Source: Lachnospiraceae bacterium
GTDB lineage: Bacteria; Bacillota; Clostridia; Lachnospirales; Lachnospiraceae
Assembly (NCBI GenBank): GCA_022790855.1
Contig: JAAVYA010000037.1
Location: 84,999-148,998 of the forward strand
Reading direction: 5' to 3'
DNA: 64,000 nt
Below are positions 45,107-54,387 of this stretch, piece after piece. Numbering within the stretch: the stretch's first letter is position 1; each line of letters starts with the position of its first letter. Under the pieces are notes generated by a model. That model had not been told where the DNA came from. It was given only the letters and a program-made list of their open reading frames with translations, and made no database searches. A program made the position numbers and the translations under genes.

Positions 45107-47368
45107 ATGAAGACAATGAAAAAAGGCCGGGGCTGGGGCATTTTGATTCTGATCCTGGTAATCCTGGCAGGGGCTTCCTGGTATGCGGGGACGATCATTT
45201 CTACCGTAGGCGTGGGGGAGAGCCGGAATATTAAGCTGGGTCTGGATTTGAAGGGCGGGGTCAGCATTACTTATGAGACGGTGGAAGAGAATCCCAGCGC
45301 AGAAGATATGACCGATACGGTGTATAAGCTTCAAAAGCGTGTGGAGTCCTACAGCACGGAGGCCCAGGTATACCAGGAAGGGGATCGGCGGATCAATATC
45401 GAGATTCCCGGCGTGACGGATGCCAACGCGATCCTGGAGGAGCTGGGAAGTCCCGGATCTCTGTATTTTATTACAAATCATGACAAAGATGGGAATGAAA
45501 ATTATACCTATAATGGAGAACTGGGCGCTTATGAACTGAATTATGATTTGGAGACCCTCATAGAAAATGGTTCTGCCATTTTAAGCGGAACCGACGTGGA
45601 GTCTGCGGAGCCGGGGTATCAAAATACTTCTTCCGTGTCCACTGGCCAGGAACCAGTGGTAGAGCTGCGTTTTACCCAGGAGGCAGTCCAGATATTTGCA
45701 GACGCCACTACAGAAGCGGCTTCTGCCGGGGACAGCATTGCAATTTACTATGACGGAGAATTGATCAGTGTTCCTACGGTGAATACCCCTATTACAGACG
45801 GGCAATGTATCATTGAAGGAATGGGTTCTTATGAAGAAGCCAATGAGCTGGCAACCTTTGTGCGGGTGGGTTCTTTGTCCCTGGAGCTGAAGGAGCTTCA
45901 CTCTAAGGTATTGGGAGCGCAGCTTGGCGAGGAGGCGTTGTCCAGCAGTTTATTTGCGGCGGCTATCGGATTGGTGCTGATTATGCTGTTTATGATCGTG
46001 ATGTACCGTGTGTCGGGATTGGCAGCCAGTATTGCGCTGATTTTGTATTGCGCTTTGACGGTATATGTACTGTGGATTTTTGATATTACCTTGACCCTTC
46101 CGGGAATTGCAGGTATTGTACTGTCCATCGGTATGGCGGTGGACGCCAATGTCATTATTTTTGCCAGAATCCGGGAGGAGATTGCAGCAGGAAAGAGCGT
46201 AGAGTCTGCCATTGGGTCAGGATTCCACAAGGCTATGTCTGCCATTGTGGACGGAAATATCACTACCTTGATCGCGGCTGTGGTTTTGGGACTCAGAGGT
46301 TCCGGAACGGTGAAAGGCTTTGCCTATACCTTGGGTATTGGTATTGTGTTGTCGATGTTTACCGCATTGGTGATTACCAGATGGATTATGAAGTGCTTTT
46401 TTGCTATTGGGTTGAAAGACCAGAAGCTTTATGGGATGCAGAAAGAGCGGGCAACGATCAACTTTTTGGGCAAGAGGGTAGTATTCTTTGCTGTTTCTCT
46501 GGTAGTCATTGCAGCGGGATTTGTGGCTATGGGAATCCATAAGGGAAGCGGCGGCGCTGTGATGAACTATAGTATGGAATTCATGGGCGGAAGCTCTACC
46601 ACGGTAACCTTCAACCAGGATTTTTCCATTCAGGAAATTAACGATCAGATTGTACCTGTAGTGGAGGGCGTTGTGGGAAGCGGCGACGTACAGACCCAGA
46701 AGATTGACGGAACCAATGAGGTTGTTATTAAGACCCGCACCATGACACTGGAAGAGCGTGAGAACTTTAATCAGGCCATGTTAGATAGCTTTGGCGTGGA
46801 AGAAGGGGCCATTATCAATGAGAATATCAGCGCGACGGTAAGCTCTGAAATGAAGGCGGACGCGGTATGGGCTGTGGTAATTGCTACAATTTGTATGCTG
46901 ATTTATATTTGGTTCCGGTTTAAGGACATCCGGTTCGCCGGAAGCGCCGTGCTGGCTTTGGTGCATGATGTGCTGGTAGTGCTGGCCTTTTATGTATTTT
47001 CTTGGATTACCGTGGGAAATACCTTTATCGCATGTATGCTGACGATTGTAGGTTATTCCGTGAATGCTACGATTGTAATTTTTGACCGAATCCGGGAGAA
47101 CTTAAAAGGAATCAAGGAGCAGAACCCGGAAAGCCTGAGGGAAGTGGCCAACCAGAGTATTACCCAGACCTTATCCCGAAGCATTAATACGTCTTTGACC
47201 ACTTTTATTATGGTATTTGTGTTATGGATTCTTGGGGTGACATCCATTAAAGAGTTTGCAATGCCATTGATGGCGGGAATTATCTGCGGCGCATATTCTT
47301 CCGTATGTATTACGGGGGCTTTGTGGTATACTTTTAAGGTGAAATTTGCAGGTAAGCAGAAAAAATAG
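45107..47368 (+). CDS. secDF: Fused protein translocase subunit SecDF
   Basis: A 753-residue RND-type membrane protein joining SecD and SecF. SecD half: TM1, LGLDLKGGVSITYETVEE, a large extracellular P1 domain, then GIVLSIGMAVDANVIIFARI. SecF half from about residue 465: MNYSMEFMGGSSTTV, then TIVGYSVNATIVIFDRIREN. It uses the proton gradient to pull proteins out after SecA-driven translocation. AAGGAGG marks ATG 45107, just after the scfB stop, so scfB and secDF are likely one transcript. The scfA-scfB-secDF order is widespread in Clostridia. Confidence 0.95.
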   Translation: MKTMKKGRGWGILILILVILAGASWYAGTIISTVGVGESRNIKLGLDLKGGVSITYETVEENPSAEDMTDTVYKLQKRVESYSTEAQVYQEGDRRINIEIPGVTDANAILEELGSPGSLYFITNHDKDGNENYTYNGELGAYELNYDLETLIENGSAILSGTDVESAEPGYQNTSSVSTGQEPVVELRFTQEAVQIFADATTEAASAGDSIAIYYDGELISVPTVNTPITDGQCIIEGMGSYEEANELATFVRVGSLSLELKELHSKVLGAQLGEEALSSSLFAAAIGLVLIMLFMIVMYRVSGLAASIALILYCALTVYVLWIFDITLTLPGIAGIVLSIGMAVDANVIIFARIREEIAAGKSVESAIGSGFHKAMSAIVDGNITTLIAAVVLGLRGSGTVKGFAYTLGIGIVLSMFTALVITRWIMKCFFAIGLKDQKLYGMQKERATINFLGKRVVFFAVSLVVIAAGFVAMGIHKGSGGAVMNYSMEFMGGSSTTVTFNQDFSIQEINDQIVPVVEGVVGSGDVQTQKIDGTNEVVIKTRTMTLEERENFNQAMLDSFGVEEGAIINENISATVSSEMKADAVWAVVIATICMLIYIWFRFKDIRFAGSAVLALVHDVLVVLAFYVFSWITVGNTFIACMLTIVGYSVNATIVIFDRIRENLKGIKEQNPESLREVANQSITQTLSRSINTSLTTFIMVFVLWILGVTSIKEFAMPLMAGIICGAYSSVCITGALWYTFKVKFAGKQKK

Positions 47369-47407
47369 ATGGATTGTTTTTTACAATGATAAGTTAAAAT
47401 TGTTTTA

Positions 47408-47444
47408 GAAACGGCATAGCTTTGCTTGGAAGCTATGCCGTTTC
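47408..47444 (+). terminator. Hairpin terminator after secDF
   Basis: GAAACGGCATAGCTT (47408-47422) and AAGCTATGCCGTTTC (47430-47444) form a 15-bp perfect stem with a 7-nt loop. The following sequence has no long T-run, so termination may be partial. Confidence 0.7.
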
Positions 47445-47509
47445 CGATATTCGGTAAAACTATTTTGCCAAGGCGCAAAGATCAGTTGTGAAAAGAGGGA
47501 GAAATAATC

Positions 47510-47668
47510 ATGAATAAAATTTTGCTGATAGATGATGATAAAGAGCTTTGTACGTTGATCAAAAAAAGCGTCTTGCAAGAAAATATAGCGGCAGACTGCT
47601 GTTATTTGGGAAGAGATGGCCTTAGAAAATTAAAAGAAAAAGCCTGGAAGAACATTTCAGGAGGATAA
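47510..47668 (+). pseudogene. Truncated response regulator (receiver N-terminus)
   Basis: ATG 47510 with SD GAGGGAG encodes 52 residues. MNKILLIDDDKELCTLIKKS through GRDGLRKLKEK is the start of an OmpR-type receiver, including the acidic pocket DDD. The frame then reads AWKNISGG and stops before the phospho-Asp strand. The rest of the regulator, and any kinase and ATPase genes, are missing; the next 5 nt lead into a permease fragment. A deletion joined the two. Confidence 0.8.
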
Positions 47669-47672
47669 CGGG

Positions 47673-48236
47673 ATGCTTCTATTTGCGCCGATGGTATTAA
47701 CTATTTTATATGCTTGGATCATCGCCAGAGAATTTACGGACGGAACACTGAAAAATATGTTTGCGATTTCAGTTTCACATACCGCATTTCTTGGTGGGAA
47801 ATTGCTTTTTCTGGCAATACTTACTTTTTTGTTTATGTTGATTTCCTAGTTTGAACTCTTGGCATTGGCATTTTTATGCAGCTTCTTTCTACCTGTAACA
47901 GAGCTTACGCTCCCATCTGTTGTATTTTTTCTGGTCAAAATGCTTTTTGGAGGCCTGCTATTGTGCGCCACACAAATACCTTTTGTTTACTTTACAATAA
48001 GGACGAAGGGATTTGTTACACCGTTGATCCTCATTGCTGTGATTATTTTAGTCAATGTCGTGGTATCGAATTCCGGTGCTGCAGGATTTTATCCCTGGTC
48101 AGTCTCCTATCTTCTTGTAACCAGACGTTTCTCTGGGCAGAGCTGCCCCAAGGCAGTTTCGGTAGCTATTATCCTGGCTATGTGTATTTGGGGAGTCGTG
48201 GCGAGTATGCTGAGGTTTAGAAAAGAAGAAGTGTAA
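47673..48236 (+). pseudogene. ABC-2 permease fragment with internal amber stop
   Basis: The frame reads FAPMVLTILYAWIIAREFTD, GTLKNMFAISVSHTAFLGGK and so on to TAG at 47847-47849. It continues in the same frame (FELLALAFLCSFFLP ... LVTRRFSGQ ... MLRFRKEEV) to 48236. The AREFTDGTLKN motif and the hydrophobic pattern fit permeases of bacitracin/lantibiotic-type ABC exporters. About 50-60 N-terminal residues are absent and one in-frame stop splits the rest. Together with the preceding truncated regulator it is the relic of a detoxification module. Confidence 0.75.
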
Positions 48237-48279
48237 GAACTTATTTTTTACAAGCATTCGGAGCTTGTGGAGAGAGCTA

Positions 48280-48307
48280 AATACCCCGCTGCAATCAGCG
48301 GGGTATT
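48280..48307 (-). terminator. Hairpin terminator between converging loci
   Basis: AATACCCCGCTG (48280-48291) and CAGCGGGGTATT (48296-48307) form a 12-bp perfect stem with a 4-nt loop. It lies just past the stop of the minus-strand gene. Confidence 0.75.
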
Positions 48308-48317
48308 GGAATGATGT

Positions 48318-48896
48318 TTATTGTTGTTCTTCTGCGGTCTTTCCAACCCATTTGTCAAAGCCTTCCATAACAGCATCGTAAGTACGCTGGGAAATGGAGG
48401 GAAGCTGCTGTCCCCAAGACTTGGTGGCCTGCTTGAACCCTTTTTCAAATGCGGCTCTCATCTCTTCTGCTTTGGAAGCGTCTCCACCGGTAAGCGCTTT
48501 TGCAAAATTAAGGATTCTCTCAGAGGTCTGGGATACACCCCAGTAACCGTCGTCAGCGATCGCTGCTTCTGCCTGTGCTTTGGCTGCTGCGGAAACGGTG
48601 AAGTTACCGCCGGCTAAGAACCGCCACATGCTGTCGGCATTACCAATCTGCTGTCCCTGATTCTTCATCATGCTCTCAACCATGCTGCGCATCTGGTTGG
48701 TGCGCTGCTCGGTATCAGCTTTCATTTTTGCAATAATGGCGCTGCGATCTGCCTTGCTGCCTTTCTCATAAACAACGCCGGCGTCTTCTTTCTTCTTAAC
48801 GTCAGTTTCTTTCTCGGCAGCAGCGGTGTTTGGCTTCTGATAGGAATATGATGTCTTGGAAGCATAAGTACTGCTGCTTACATTATTAACGTCCAT
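48318..48896 (-). CDS. Conserved hypothetical protein, DUF5610-like C-terminus
   Basis: A 192-residue soluble protein. The first about 50 residues are Ser/Thr/Lys rich and probably disordered; the middle is a charged helix (SAIIAKMKADTEQRTNQMR). The C-terminal about 90 residues (DDGYWGVSQTSERILNFAKA, then GWD-like WGQQLPSISQRTYDAVMEGF) resemble DUF5610-type domains found in several bacteria. That resemblance is by eye. No signal peptide, TM or catalytic motif. AAGGAGGGTACAAT marks ATG 48896. Monocistronic. Confidence 0.72.
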   Translation of the reverse strand: MDVNNVSSSTYASKTSYSYQKPNTAAAEKETDVKKKEDAGVVYEKGSKADRSAIIAKMKADTEQRTNQMRSMVESMMKNQGQQIGNADSMWRFLAGGNFTVSAAAKAQAEAAIADDGYWGVSQTSERILNFAKALTGGDASKAEEMRAAFEKGFKQATKSWGQQLPSISQRTYDAVMEGFDKWVGKTAEEQQ

Positions 48897-48998
48897 ATTG
48901 TACCCTCCTTGGATCATGAAAATCGAACTTCCATATTCGTGACTACATAGTTTCTACCTTATATATCGGCAAATCTTGGGAAAACTTTAAAGGAGACA

Positions 48999-49027
48999 TT
49001 GACTTTTTTCTATATTAATCATACAAT
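48999..49027 (+). promoter_or_regulatory. SigA-type promoter of ispE
   Basis: TTGACT (48999-49004) and TACAAT (49022-49027) with a 17-bp spacer, 28 nt upstream of the ATG. Confidence 0.8.
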
Positions 49028-49055
49028 GTATACAAAATACAGGAGATGAACAAGG

Positions 49056-49931
49056 ATGGAATTGAATTTAAAAGCAATGGCAAAAATAAATTTGGGGTTG
49101 GATGTGCTGCGGCGCCGGGAGGACGGATATCATGAGGTACGGATGGTTATGCAAACCATCAGTCTGTTTGATCGGATTACCTTGCGTAAGGTGTCTAAGC
49201 CGGGGATCCGGGTTCGGACAAACCTTTATTATCTGCCGGTAAATGAGAATAATCTGGTGTATCAGGCGGCAAAGCTGTTAATAGATGAATTTGGAATAGA
49301 AGAAGGCGTACAGATTGATTTGAAAAAGCATATCCCGGTAGCCGCAGGTATGGCGGGAGGGAGCTCCGATGCCGCCACAGTTTTGTATGGAATGAACCGA
49401 ATGTTTGGATTAAAGCTTTCGAAGGAAGCCTTGATGAAGCGTGGGCTTAAAATTGGAGCGGATGTTCCCTACTGCCTTCTGCGGGGGACAGCTCTGGCAG
49501 AAGGGATTGGAGAGAAGCTTACCCCGCTTCCCAAGGCTCCTGCCTGCAGAGTGTTGATTGCAAAGCCGCCGGTAAGTGTTTCTACAAAGGTTGTTTATGA
49601 GAATTTGAAGCTGGATGGGGAAGCGGTCCATCCGGATATGGACGGGGTTCTTACGGCACTTGAAGCTGGAGATTTGAGAAAATTAGCCGGTTCCATGGGA
49701 AATATTTTGGAAAGTGTCACTTGTACTCGCTACCCTGTCATTTTACAGCTAAAAGAGATGATGAAAGAACAGGGGGCGTTAAATGCTTTGATGAGCGGCA
49801 GCGGGCCTACGGTATTTGGGCTTTTTGAAGATTCTGCAAAAGCCAGGGCGGCGATGAAAGCAATAAAAATTCAGGGACTGGCAAAGCAAGTGTATCTTGC
49901 GGAGATGTTCCATAACAGGAGGAAGTCATGA
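49056..49931 (+). CDS. ispE: 4-diphosphocytidyl-2-C-methyl-D-erythritol kinase
   Basis: A 291-residue GHMP kinase of the MEP isoprenoid pathway. It has KAMAKINLGLDVL, the ATP loop IPVAAGMAGGSSDAATVL and MSGSGPTVFGLF near the C-terminus. It phosphorylates CDP-methylerythritol. SD ACAGGAGATGAACAAGG. The end overlaps the gntR start by 4 nt (ATGA). Confidence 0.96.
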   Translation: MELNLKAMAKINLGLDVLRRREDGYHEVRMVMQTISLFDRITLRKVSKPGIRVRTNLYYLPVNENNLVYQAAKLLIDEFGIEEGVQIDLKKHIPVAAGMAGGSSDAATVLYGMNRMFGLKLSKEALMKRGLKIGADVPYCLLRGTALAEGIGEKLTPLPKAPACRVLIAKPPVSVSTKVVYENLKLDGEAVHPDMDGVLTALEAGDLRKLAGSMGNILESVTCTRYPVILQLKEMMKEQGALNALMSGSGPTVFGLFEDSAKARAAMKAIKIQGLAKQVYLAEMFHNRRKS

Positions 49932-50602
49932 CAGATAAGCTGGAATTAAATATGAATGCCTATCTTCCTCTCCGGGATGTGGTATTTCATACGTTACGGG
50001 AAGCAATTTTAAAAGGGGAATTGAGGCCGGGAGAGCGTTTGATGGAGCTGCAGCTTGCTTCCAGGCTGGGGGTCAGCAGGACGCCCATTCGGGAAGCAAT
50101 CCGGATGCTGGAATTGGAAGGGCTTGCGGTGACAGTGCCGAGAAAAGGGGCTATGGTGGCAAAGATGACGGAAAAGGACATGGAGGATGTGTTACAGATC
50201 CGAAAATGTCTGGATGAATTGGCCGTAAGCCTGGCCTGTGATAAAATGACGTCCCAGCGGCTTGAGATGATCAGCGAGGCCCGGAAGCAATTTGAGGAAT
50301 CAACCAGAAGCGGGGATGTGAAGCTCATAGCTCAGGCAGATGTGGAATTTCATGACACGATTTATAGTGCGGCGGATAATCCGAAGCTGATGACGATGTT
50401 GAATAACCTCAGGGAGCAGATGTATCGCTATCGTGTGGAGTATTTGAAAGATGAATCCCTCTATCCAGGACTGATCGCGGAGCATCAGAAGATCTATGAC
50501 GGATTGCTGAATAAGAATAAGGAAGTGGTGGTAAAGGTTACTGGGGAACACATTATGAATCAGGAGATGGTTGTAAAAAATATTATCCGGGAACAGGAAT
50601 AG
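49928..50602 (+). CDS. GntR-family (FadR-type, FCD) transcriptional regulator
   Basis: A 224-residue regulator with an N-terminal winged helix (GELRPGERLMELQLASRLGV, SRTPIREAIRMLELEGLA) and an all-helical FCD effector domain (about 85-220). The FCD metal ligands are likely in DVEFHDTIY and the later GEHIMNQE. The ligand, typically an organic acid, is not predictable. Translation is coupled to ispE. A terminator follows, so the two form one short operon. Confidence 0.93.
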   Translation: MTDKLELNMNAYLPLRDVVFHTLREAILKGELRPGERLMELQLASRLGVSRTPIREAIRMLELEGLAVTVPRKGAMVAKMTEKDMEDVLQIRKCLDELAVSLACDKMTSQRLEMISEARKQFEESTRSGDVKLIAQADVEFHDTIYSAADNPKLMTMLNNLREQMYRYRVEYLKDESLYPGLIAEHQKIYDGLLNKNKEVVVKVTGEHIMNQEMVVKNIIREQE

Positions 50603-50617
50603 GATTTTGATTTGGAG

Positions 50618-50648
50618 AGAAACTGTTTAAAAGAACAGTTTCTTTTTT
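50618..50648 (+). terminator. Terminator after the GntR gene
   Basis: AGAAACTGTT and AACAGTTTCT form a 10-bp stem with a 6-nt loop (50618-50643), followed by TTTTT. It separates the ispE-gntR unit from the germination operon. Confidence 0.9.
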
Positions 50649-50662
50649 GAGAGGAGAAAAAG

Positions 50663-52171
50663 ATGTCCACACCTATTTCTACCAGCCTGTCCCGAAATAT
50701 AGAGTCGTTTCAGCAGTTGTTTGCAAACTGCGCAGATATTAAAACACGCAGAATGAAGTTAGGAAAGCAACTAAAAACGGAATGCTTTATCGCTTATGTA
50801 GAGGTTGCCGTGGGTAATATGCTGCTGGAGGACTCCGTGCTTGGAAAGCTGTTAAATACACTGTGGGAAATGCCGGAGGAAAAAATCCTTCAATATGTCC
50901 GTGAGAACAGTTTTGGCATTTCCGACGTGACAGAGTACGATAATATGGAAGATGCTGCCACAGGAATGCTGACGGGAGACGCCATATTTTTTATAGACGG
51001 GTACGACAGGGCGTTAAAGATCAAGGACAAAGGATATCCCAATATGGGAGTGAAGGAAACTCAGTCTGAGAAGGTCATACGAGGCTCCAACGAAGGCTTT
51101 GCGGAATCCATCAAAGTAAACACGGCCTTGATTCGGAAACGCTTAAGGACGCCCAAGGTAAAAGTGAAGGAAACCTTTGCAGGAAGACGTTCTTATACAA
51201 ATGTAGATCTGGTGTATATGGAGGATTTGATCCACCCGGATCTTCTTCGCAGAATAGAAGAGCGGCTGGGAGAATTTGAAATCGACGGCGTAGGGGATAG
51301 CGGCATCATTGAACAGTTGACGGAAGGAAGCTGGCTCTCGCCATTTCCCCAATTTCAGACGACTCAAAGGCCGGATCGGGCGGCCATGGCCATTCTGGAA
51401 GGGCGGATTGTACTGTTGACCGATAATTCCCCAGTAGCGCTGATTTTGCCGGCCGGGTATAATTCCTTTATTCAGACCAGCGATGATTATTACAGCCGCT
51501 GGGAAATTGCTTCTTTTACCAGGATGCTGCGCTATATCGCTTCCTTTCTGGCAATGACATTACCGGGATTATATCTGGCAGTTACAAATTTTCATACCCA
51601 GATCCTGCCTACGGACTTGCTGCTGTCCTTTGCGGCGGCAAGGCAGGGGGTTCCATTTCCAGCGGTGGTGGAAATATTGATTATGGAACTGGCCTTTGAA
51701 CTGCTGCGGGAGGCGGGAGTCCGGCTCCCGGGAGCCATGGGAAATACCATTGGGATTGTAGGCGGGCTGATCATCGGGCAGGCCGCTGTGGACGCCAATA
51801 TTGTAAGTCCCATTGTGGTAATTGTGGTGGCGCTGACAGCATTATGTTCCTTTGCTGTTCCCAATGAGGAATTCGCTACTGCATTCCGAATATTAAAGTT
51901 TGGTTTTATTTTACTATGTGCATGGCTGGGATTCTTTGGATTCCTGCTGAGCCTGTTGGCGGTATTGGTGCATCTGTCTCATCTGGAAAGTTTCGGGATT
52001 CCTTATTTGATGCCCTTTATAGGGCCGGACTTGAATCAATACGATGACCAGAGAGATACTTTGCTTCGAATGCCTTTGGGCTGGTTGAAACGCAGGCCCA
52101 TCTACACCAGAGAAGGAGCCAGAGTGCGGCTGAAATTCAAGGACAAGAAGGAGAAAAAGGATGTTTTCTAA
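50663..52171 (+). CDS. gerAA: Spore germination receptor subunit A
   Basis: A 502-residue GerA-family protein. The N-terminal cytosolic domain (about 1-270) includes RGSNEGFAESIKVNTALIRK and the EQLTEGSWLSPFPQFQTTQR region. The membrane domain with about five TM helices carries PEGYNSF-like LPAGYNSFIQTSDDYYSRW, FTRMLRYIASFLAM and LREAGVRLPGAMGNTIGIVG. In the spore inner membrane A, B and C subunits form a nutrient-gated receptor. Overlaps the next gene by 11 nt. The family also contains SpoVAF; the following B and C genes support GerA. Confidence 0.93.
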   Translation: MSTPISTSLSRNIESFQQLFANCADIKTRRMKLGKQLKTECFIAYVEVAVGNMLLEDSVLGKLLNTLWEMPEEKILQYVRENSFGISDVTEYDNMEDAATGMLTGDAIFFIDGYDRALKIKDKGYPNMGVKETQSEKVIRGSNEGFAESIKVNTALIRKRLRTPKVKVKETFAGRRSYTNVDLVYMEDLIHPDLLRRIEERLGEFEIDGVGDSGIIEQLTEGSWLSPFPQFQTTQRPDRAAMAILEGRIVLLTDNSPVALILPAGYNSFIQTSDDYYSRWEIASFTRMLRYIASFLAMTLPGLYLAVTNFHTQILPTDLLLSFAAARQGVPFPAVVEILIMELAFELLREAGVRLPGAMGNTIGIVGGLIIGQAAVDANIVSPIVVIVVALTALCSFAVPNEEFATAFRILKFGFILLCAWLGFFGFLLSLLAVLVHLSHLESFGIPYLMPFIGPDLNQYDDQRDTLLRMPLGWLKRRPIYTREGARVRLKFKDKKEKKDVF

Positions 52172-53267
52172 TAATCAAAAGATCTCCATACGCCAGATAA
52201 GAAGACTGCTGATACTGGATTTATTTGGATTGAGCAGCCTGTTGCTTCCGGGACTTTTAGCAGAGTCCGCCGGACCGGATGGCGTTACATGCATTGTGTT
52301 GGCCGTAATTTGTGCGATTGCTTATATCTGGGTGCTGGGAAAGGTGCTAAACCGAATGGAAGGAGACTATTATAGCTGCCTGAAAAAGCTTTTGGGCAGC
52401 TTTGTCAGTGACCTTCTGCTGATCTTTTATTTATTTTTCTTTTTACTTTTGGCTTCCTTTGTGTTATATCAGCTTACAAGTTTGGTTCGTGCCTGGCTGC
52501 TGCCGGGAGGACCCTATGGATGGATCTGCGTCTTGGTACTTATTCTGGCGGGAGCAGCTACAGTGCGGGGAATAGAGGGACGTGCCAGGATTTATGAAAT
52601 CTTGTTTTGGTTTTTGATGATTCCATTGATTTTTATGATGGTTCTAGCATCAAAAGGAGTAAATATGAATTATTGGACTCCTATTTTTAATACCTCCTGG
52701 GAAGGGCTGCGCATGGGGACTATCCGGGTATTTGTATTCTTCCTTCCTGTCTTTTTCATTCTGTTTCTAAAGCCTTACTGCGCCTCTCCCAGAAAGTTGT
52801 GCAGAAGCGCCAGATGGGCCGTTGTGATTACGGCAGGATTAAATGTATTGATATTTCTGGTTTTGCTTGGGAATTTTCAGGTAAAGACCACAATTTCTCT
52901 GGAACGGCCTGTGATCACACTGATGAGTATGGTAAAACTCCCCGGAGGATTTTTTGCACGGCTAGACGCCTTTATGACGGCCATATGGTTTTTCTCTTTG
53001 TTTGCATTGATGAACACAGGTGTATTTTACTCCAGTCATATTTTGAAGGAATTGTTTCGGGAGAAGCGGACGCATTACGGGCTTGTGCTGGCGCTGGTTG
53101 TGGTATATGGCTTGTCTCAGTGGTTTTTCCAGTATCATAATGCGGATATGGTATATTCCTGGTATTTAAAATATATTGCCCTTCCGGTGCTGGTGATCCT
53201 GCCTGTTTTGCTGTGGGCGGCACTGGCGTTAAAGCAGGCGATCGGGAAAGAGAGGAAACAAGTATGA
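52161..53267 (+). CDS. gerAB: Spore germination receptor subunit B (GerAB permease)
   Basis: A 368-residue integral membrane protein with ten hydrophobic segments, typical of the GerAB/endospore germination permease branch of the APC superfamily (start ISIRQIRRLLILDLFGLSSL). Subunit B is thought to bind the germinant, usually an amino acid. SD AGGAGAAAAAGG inside the gerAA end. The stop overlaps the gerAC start as ATGA. Confidence 0.92.
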   Translation: MFSNNQKISIRQIRRLLILDLFGLSSLLLPGLLAESAGPDGVTCIVLAVICAIAYIWVLGKVLNRMEGDYYSCLKKLLGSFVSDLLLIFYLFFFLLLASFVLYQLTSLVRAWLLPGGPYGWICVLVLILAGAATVRGIEGRARIYEILFWFLMIPLIFMMVLASKGVNMNYWTPIFNTSWEGLRMGTIRVFVFFLPVFFILFLKPYCASPRKLCRSARWAVVITAGLNVLIFLVLLGNFQVKTTISLERPVITLMSMVKLPGGFFARLDAFMTAIWFFSLFALMNTGVFYSSHILKELFREKRTHYGLVLALVVVYGLSQWFFQYHNADMVYSWYLKYIALPVLVILPVLLWAALALKQAIGKERKQV

Positions 53268-54340
53268 GGATGAGAGGAATATTGGCAGGACTTGTGCTGG
53301 TGTTTTGTGCGGTCTGCAGTGGGTGTGGGACGCATGAGTTAGAGGATCGGGGCTTTCCCCTAGCCATCGGAATTGATCAGAATGAGGACGGCATGGTATT
53401 GTCCTTTGATTTCCCGGATTTAACGGAATCCTCTGAGGGTAAAAATCCTGCCGGAAAGCCGGTGAGCTTTTCGGTGGAAGCGGGAGCCTATTATGAAGCC
53501 CAAAAGGCGTATGAGAACAATACGAATAAAATATTGGATTACAACCATTTAAAAGCGATCGTCATCAGCCAGGAATTTTTAGAGGACGATGAAGCGCTGC
53601 GGGAATTATTTGCCTGGTTGGAGCGGGAGGAGGTTTTGGCCAGAAATATCTGTCTGTTTGCGGCCAAAGACAGTGCAGCGGAAATTTTAACTTTGACGGA
53701 GGATACAGGGGGATCCGTAGGAAAGTATCTGGAGCAGATGGTAGAGACACAGGAGGATTTTAAGGAAAATAAAGTAATGACCATTGGAGAGTTAATGAAT
53801 CAATGGCATAATCAAAATGAACTTTTGTTAATTCCTGTTTTGAAAAATAATGGAGGCGTCCCGTCTGTGGCGGAATATGTGACAATGGACGCGTTTTCTT
53901 TTTGTGGGGTTATTTCCGTGGAGGAAGCGATGAAAGCATTTTTATGTCAGAATCTTTTGCGTAAGTTTCTCTACCGGTTAGAAAGCGGAGAGGTCCTGCA
54001 GTTAGAACGCCTTCATAGAAGTATGGATATAAAAGAAGAAGGAGAACAGACTCTAGTGACTATAACACTCACAGGGGACGCCCAGATTAAGAAAGCGGGG
54101 AATGGAAAAGAATTTACCAGAGGCCAGCTACAGAAAAAACTGAACCGGCAGTTGGCGGATTCTATGAATCAAACAGCAGAAATATTAATAGAAGATCCGG
54201 GAGTGGATATTACCAACAGCTTTATTTGCCTTGGAAGCCGTTCCAGACGATTATATAAAAAATATAATCAAGATTATGGAAGCTATAAAAATAGCCTTAG
54301 CATAAACTTTCAGGTGGATATGAATCTAATTAATGAATAA
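53264..54340 (+). CDS. gerAC: Spore germination receptor subunit C lipoprotein
   Basis: A 358-residue lipoprotein. Its signal sequence ends in VCSGCG with the lipidated Cys21; the -3 position is Cys rather than the usual Leu. The GerAC fold follows (ELEDRGFPLAIGIDQNEDG, KTNKILDYNHLKAIVISQEF, FICLGSRSRRLYKKYNQ). It is anchored on the outer face of the spore inner membrane and needed for receptor function. The start is ATG 53264 with SD GAGAGGAAACAAGT; the frame is open from 53213. Confidence 0.93.
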   Translation: MRMRGILAGLVLVFCAVCSGCGTHELEDRGFPLAIGIDQNEDGMVLSFDFPDLTESSEGKNPAGKPVSFSVEAGAYYEAQKAYENNTNKILDYNHLKAIVISQEFLEDDEALRELFAWLEREEVLARNICLFAAKDSAAEILTLTEDTGGSVGKYLEQMVETQEDFKENKVMTIGELMNQWHNQNELLLIPVLKNNGGVPSVAEYVTMDAFSFCGVISVEEAMKAFLCQNLLRKFLYRLESGEVLQLERLHRSMDIKEEGEQTLVTITLTGDAQIKKAGNGKEFTRGQLQKKLNRQLADSMNQTAEILIEDPGVDITNSFICLGSRSRRLYKKYNQDYGSYKNSLSINFQVDMNLINE

Positions 54341-54387
54341 GTTTACTTTTTCTGGGAATACTTTCCACAGCAGAGGAGGAAAGTATC

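Noticed and set aside
43956..45116. 386-codon minus-strand frame
   Set aside because: Antisense to scfB, whose radical SAM and SPASM motifs are unambiguous.
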